47,707 bases of DNA from JAABRT01 sp038259155. Its GTDB lineage: Bacteria; Gemmatimonadota; Gemmatimonadetes; Gemmatimonadales; Gemmatimonadaceae. The translations under genes were made by a program, and so were the position numbers. Below are positions 44,198 through 47,707 of this stretch, in pieces (within the stretch, counting starts at the first letter, position 1; every line of letters begins with the position of its first letter). The notes under the pieces were generated by a model that was given only the letters and a program-made list of their open reading frames with translations, was not told where the DNA came from and did not search any database. The stretch lies in NCBI GenBank assembly GCA_038259155.1, contig JBBSPE010000017.1, positions 1 through 47,707 of the forward strand, read 5' to 3'.

Positions 44198-45168
44198 CAC
44201 CCGCTCGCAAATCGACGGCCAAGAATGCGCCGGCCGCCAAGAAGACGCCCGCGCAGTGGACCGACCATGCGATGGGCGAGCCGCATCCGCTGGCCACGTC
44301 CACCGCGGCGGATCGCGCACCGCTCGGCGCACACGTGTCGATTGCCGGTGGCACGGCGCAGGCCGCGCTGCGCGTGCGCGAAATCGGCGCCAGCGGCGCC
44401 CAGATCTTCACCAAGCAAGCCAATCGGTGGGTGGAACGCGAGGTGGACGACGCGGAGGCACTCGCATTCCGCACCGCGTTCGCGGACACCGACTGTCGCT
44501 GGATTTGCGCGCACGACAGCTATCTCATCAATCTCGCGTCGCCCGATCCGGCGCTTCGCGCGCGCTCCATCGAGAGTTTTCGCGCGGAGCTCCGGCGTTG
44601 CCACGTACTGGGGCTCGACGCGCTGGTCTCGCACCCCGGCAACTTCATGGATGAGCGGGCCAGCGGCCTCGCTCGCAATGCGGACGCGATCATCGAGGCG
44701 CTCGAGGCAGAACCAGGGCCGACGCAACTCCTCATGGAGCTCACGGCCGGTCAGGGCACTGTGCTGGGTGGCACGTTCGACGAGATGGCCGCACTGCTCG
44801 CCCGGCTCCCGGCCTCGCTCGCCTCGCGCGTGGGCGTCTGTCTGGACACCGCGCACATCTGGGCCGCCGGTTACGATCTGGTCTCCGACTTCGACGGCGT
44901 CTGGGCGGCGTTCGGCGACGCGCTCGGCTTCGAGCGCCTGGGATGTCTGCACCTGAACGACTCCAAGGCCGCACTCGGGTCGCACCTCGACCGGCATGAA
45001 CTCATCGGGGAAGGCACGATCGGCGGCGAGGCGTTTCTCCGCATCATGCAGGACACGCGACTGGCGACCGTACCGCGCATTCTCGAGACGCCCAAGGGGG
45101 ACACGCCGGCCGCCACGGACGCGCGCATGATCAACATTCTGCGCGAGTTCGGTAGCGCCACGCCGTGA
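44194..45168 (+). CDS. nfo: deoxyribonuclease IV (AP endonuclease)
   Basis: A 324-residue zinc-dependent endonuclease of base-excision repair that cuts 5' of abasic sites. The TIM-barrel core begins at LGAHVSIAGG (~44). Likely metal ligands: His107 (AHDSY), His147 (SHPGN), Glu182 (LMELTAGQG), Asp218 and His221 (DTAHIWAAGYD), His253 (HLNDSK), Asp266/His268 (DRHELIGEG) and Glu273. The first ~40 residues are a Lys/Ala/Thr-rich tail not found in most members. The ATG at 44194 overlaps the envC stop (ATGA), an odd pairing of repair with division, and ends the overlapping run. Confidence 0.94.
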   Translation: MTPARKSTAKNAPAAKKTPAQWTDHAMGEPHPLATSTAADRAPLGAHVSIAGGTAQAALRVREIGASGAQIFTKQANRWVEREVDDAEALAFRTAFADTDCRWICAHDSYLINLASPDPALRARSIESFRAELRRCHVLGLDALVSHPGNFMDERASGLARNADAIIEALEAEPGPTQLLMELTAGQGTVLGGTFDEMAALLARLPASLASRVGVCLDTAHIWAAGYDLVSDFDGVWAAFGDALGFERLGCLHLNDSKAALGSHLDRHELIGEGTIGGEAFLRIMQDTRLATVPRILETPKGDTPAATDARMINILREFGSATP

Positions 45169-45376
45169 CGATCCACCGACTTCGCGCAGGGTTGCTCTTG
45201 AGTGCAGCTCGCAGCGAGGTCATCTTTCGTGGAAGGTCAGATTTTCGCCACCGAACAAAATCCGTAGAAGCCGTGCGCGCGGTATTCGCGAGCGCGGGTT
45301 CCGTCTCTTTCGTTCCCCTTGGCAGCGCACGGTCGTCGTGAGCGTGCGCCGCCACATCGCAGAGGGTCGCAACCGC

Positions 45377-46996
45377 ATGGCGACACAGATCATCCCCGAC
45401 TCCGCCTCTCGCGCCAGCGCCGACGGGCTCCATCGGGAGGGGCTCGCCCCAACCGGTCAGGTGCACTGGAATCTCATTGCCGCCGAGCTGGTCGAAGCCG
45501 CCATCCGGCGTGGCGAGGGGCGGCTCGCCGCCATGGGTCCGTTCGTGGCCGTCACGTCGCCGCATACAGGTCGGTCGCCCAACGACAAGTTCGTGGTGCG
45601 TCAGGCGTCGTCCGAGGCCGACGTGGACTGGGGCAAGGTCAACCAGCCGATTGATGCGGCGCACTCCGATACGCTGCTCGCCGACGTGCGTGCGTACCTG
45701 AATGCGTTGCCGGAGCTGTTCGTGCAGGACCTGTATTGCGGTGCCGACGAGGCATCCCGCCTGAACGTGCGCTACGTGCTGCCCAATGCGTGGCACGCCA
45801 ACTTTGTGCGCAACATGTTCATCCGGCCGGCCGCCGACGAGCTGCCCGCGTTCGTTCCCAACTTCACGGTGTATCACGCGCCGGAGTTCCAGGCCGATCC
45901 GGCGCGGCACGGCACGCGCACGGGCACGTTCATCGTGCTCAACCTGGCGGAGCGCACCATCCTGATTGGCGGCACGCGGTACGCCGGCGAACTCAAGAAG
46001 TCCATGTTCACGGTGATGAACTACCTGCTGCCCAAGAGCGGTCAGCTGTCCATGCACTGTTCGGCGAACACTGGCCCCGACGGTGACACGGCGCTGTTCT
46101 TCGGGCTGTCCGGCACCGGCAAGACCACGCTGTCCGCCGATCCCGACCGCAGCCTGATCGGCGACGATGAACACGGGTGGAGCCCGGACGGCGTGTTCAA
46201 CTTTGAGGGGGGCTGCTACGCCAAGGCCATCAACCTCTCGGCCGAGCAGGAGCCGGACATTTACGCGACCACGCGCATGTTCGGCACGGTGCTCGAGAAC
46301 GTGGTGCTCGATGAAGACACGCGCGAGGTGCAGTTCGAGAATCAGTCCGTCACAGAGAACACGCGTGTTTCGTATCCCCTGCCCTACATCCGCAATCACG
46401 TGCCGAGCGGACGTGGCGGACATCCCAGGCACGTGGTGTTTCTCACGGCCGATGCGTTTGGCGTGCTGCCGCCCATCAGCAAGCTGACGCCTGAGCAGGC
46501 CATGTTCTACTTCCTGTCCGGCTACACGGCAAAGGTGGCGGGCACGGAGCGCGGCGTGACGGAACCGCAGGCCACCTTCTCGGCCTGCTTTGGCGCTGTG
46601 TTTCTCGTGTGGCATCCCACCAAGTACGCGGAAATGCTGGGCGCGCTGCTGTCGGAGCACCAAGCGCAGGTGTGGTTGGTGAACACCGGCTGGAGCGGTG
46701 GTGCGTACGGCGTGGGCAAGCGCATGAAGCTTGGCCAGACGCGCGCCATGGTGCGGGCGGCCGTGGCGGGAAAGCTGGTCAGCACGCCGACCACTGCGCA
46801 TCCCATCTTCGGGCTGCACATGCCCACGCACATTGAGGGCGTGCCCGACGACGTGCTCGACCCGCGACGCACGTGGAGCGACGGCGCCGCGTACGACGCC
46901 CAGGCCACGAAGCTCGCCGGCATGTTCCACACCAACATTGCGAAGTTCGGCGATGCGGTGAAGCCGGAAATCCTTGCGGCTGGCCCCAACCGCTGA
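45377..46996 (+). CDS. pckA: phosphoenolpyruvate carboxykinase (ATP)
   Basis: A 539-residue enzyme that converts oxaloacetate and ATP to phosphoenolpyruvate, CO2 and ADP, the first step of gluconeogenesis. Seen: SPHTGRSPNDKF, RYAGELKKS (201-209), the P-loop GLSGTGKT (243-250), IGDDEHGW, GGCYAKAINLS and NTGWSGGAYGVGKRM. All match the ATP-dependent class. The length is usual. The ATG at 45377 has GAGGG upstream; the frame runs back to a GTG at 45338. The 208-base gap upstream suggests its own promoter, but I see no clear hexamers. Confidence 0.96.
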   Translation: MATQIIPDSASRASADGLHREGLAPTGQVHWNLIAAELVEAAIRRGEGRLAAMGPFVAVTSPHTGRSPNDKFVVRQASSEADVDWGKVNQPIDAAHSDTLLADVRAYLNALPELFVQDLYCGADEASRLNVRYVLPNAWHANFVRNMFIRPAADELPAFVPNFTVYHAPEFQADPARHGTRTGTFIVLNLAERTILIGGTRYAGELKKSMFTVMNYLLPKSGQLSMHCSANTGPDGDTALFFGLSGTGKTTLSADPDRSLIGDDEHGWSPDGVFNFEGGCYAKAINLSAEQEPDIYATTRMFGTVLENVVLDEDTREVQFENQSVTENTRVSYPLPYIRNHVPSGRGGHPRHVVFLTADAFGVLPPISKLTPEQAMFYFLSGYTAKVAGTERGVTEPQATFSACFGAVFLVWHPTKYAEMLGALLSEHQAQVWLVNTGWSGGAYGVGKRMKLGQTRAMVRAAVAGKLVSTPTTAHPIFGLHMPTHIEGVPDDVLDPRRTWSDGAAYDAQATKLAGMFHTNIAKFGDAVKPEILAAGPNR

Positions 46997-47010
46997 ACGC
47001 CGGGTCGCCT

Positions 47011-47707
47011 TTGGAAATCCTGCGCGACCCGCTCTGGAACAACATTCGGCTTGATGCGCTGGCGCTCGCACTGCTCGATACCACCGTCGTGCAGCGCCTG
47101 CGGTACGTGCGGCAGTTGGGTCTCGCGTATCTCGTCTACCCGGGTGCCACGCACTCGCGCTTCGAGCACGCGCTGGGCGCGCACCACCTCGCCGGTGAGG
47201 CGCTGCGTCTGCTCGATGAGCAGGGGCAGCTGGCGGGCGTTGCGTCTGACGAGCCCGCGATCGTGCGGGCTGCGGCGCTATTGCACGACATCGGGCACTA
47301 CCCGTTCTCCCACGCGCTCGAAGAAATCGGCGCGGTGCACCACGAGGTCGTGGCGCGCCCGCTCCTGCTTGAGGGGGCCGTGGCCGAGGTGCTGCGCCGC
47401 CACCTGGGCGACGAGGCGCCGGAGCGCGTGTTCGCGCTCATCACCGGCGAGAGCGCGAGTCCGCTGCAGGGGCTGATTTCCGGCTCGCTCGACCTCGACA
47501 AGATCGAGTACCTCAAGCGCGACGCGCACATGTGCGGCGTGCCGTATGGCGAGATCGACGTGGACCGGCTGCTCAACTCGCTCGTGTTGGTGGGCGACGG
47601 CCCAGCGGCGCAGCGTGGCGTGGGTGTGCGCGAAAAGGGACTCTCGGCGCTCGAGTCGCTTCTGTTCGCCAAGTACCAGATGTTTCGGAACGTCTATTGG
47701 CACCACG
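47011..47707 (+). CDS. HD-domain phosphohydrolase, truncated by the window end
   Basis: The first 232 codons of an HD-superfamily phosphohydrolase related to SAMHD1/dGTPase-type proteins. The N-terminus EILRDPLWNNIRLDALALAL is the family start. HSRFEHALG and the metal-binding LLHDIGHYPFSHALE (His92-Asp93) follow, then SLDLDKIEYLKRDAHMCGV. These proteins hydrolyse dNTPs or related nucleotides, but many have unknown substrates. The start is probably the TTG at 47011, 15 bases after the pckA stop. The frame is still open at the last base, so the end is outside the window. Confidence 0.88.
   Translation, partial: MEILRDPLWNNIRLDALALALLDTTVVQRLRYVRQLGLAYLVYPGATHSRFEHALGAHHLAGEALRLLDEQGQLAGVASDEPAIVRAAALLHDIGHYPFSHALEEIGAVHHEVVARPLLLEGAVAEVLRRHLGDEAPERVFALITGESASPLQGLISGSLDLDKIEYLKRDAHMCGVPYGEIDVDRLLNSLVLVGDGPAAQRGVGVREKGLSALESLLFAKYQMFRNVYWHH

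Noticed and set aside
45131..47071. 646-residue minus-strand frame
   Set aside because: Antisense to pckA, which is certain.

Overview
The window is one long, gene-dense, G+C-rich stretch of bacterial chromosome, apart from its left end. Gene content and style suggest a Gram-negative, high-GC bacterium of the Gemmatimonadota type. The supporting features are SurA-type periplasmic folding factors, FtsEX–EnvC, secreted proteins with carboxypeptidase-regulatory domains, a deoxyhypusine-synthase-like protein, and LytS/LytTR sensors. This taxonomic reading comes from recognising protein families, not from a database search. The first ~1.85 kb is visibly more A+T-rich. Its ABC exporter ATPase looks like a Chloroflexota-type sequence, and it is joined in frame to the N-terminus of a LacI-family repressor at about 1844-1864. 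That join is most simply an assembly chimera at a shared short sequence.

Layout. 1-1.85 kb: foreign-looking lipoprotein and ABC ATPase half. 1.85-9.5 kb: LacI-type DNA-binding half with its own operator and promoter, a PH-like/LysM membrane protein, a deoxyhypusine-synthase-like protein, a TPR membrane protein, an HSL-type esterase, an NmrA-type reductase and a LytTR regulator. 9.5-18.5 kb: LytS-type kinase divergent from that regulator, an S1/P1 nuclease, an ICMT-like methyltransferase, a double universal stress protein, a PilT ATPase with an extra N-terminal domain, tRNA-Ile(GAT), a poly-aspartate protein, a TsdA-like dihaem cytochrome c and a secreted carboxypeptidase-regulatory/plug protein. 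18.5-31.8 kb, nearly all on the minus strand: typA, a CDF transporter with pdxA and surA, a PpiC lipoprotein, mfd, and a BatA/DUF58 pair. 31.9-47.7 kb, all on the plus strand: a secreted protein, lepA, a GT9 heptosyltransferase, ROK glucokinase, a PfkB kinase, a STAS-ATPase / STAS / small-barrel cassette, a trans-sulfuration enzyme, ftsE-ftsX-envC, nfo, pckA and a truncated HD phosphohydrolase.

How the genes work together. The minus-strand group surA-pdxA-CDF, with the PpiC lipoprotein and mfd upstream, joins outer-membrane protein folding to vitamin B6 synthesis and metal transport. The order surA-pdxA is also seen in proteobacteria. In the plus-strand run from glucokinase to nfo most stop and start codons overlap (ATGA or GTGA), so many of these genes are probably translationally coupled. 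FtsE, FtsX and EnvC form a complete switch for septal peptidoglycan hydrolases. The least-explained part is the set 37401-40232: a PfkB-type kinase, a STAS-like domain fused to a GHKL ATPase, a second STAS-like protein with a possible winged-helix tail, and a 113-residue barrel-like protein. It looks like an undescribed partner-switching signalling module and is my best candidate for a new system.
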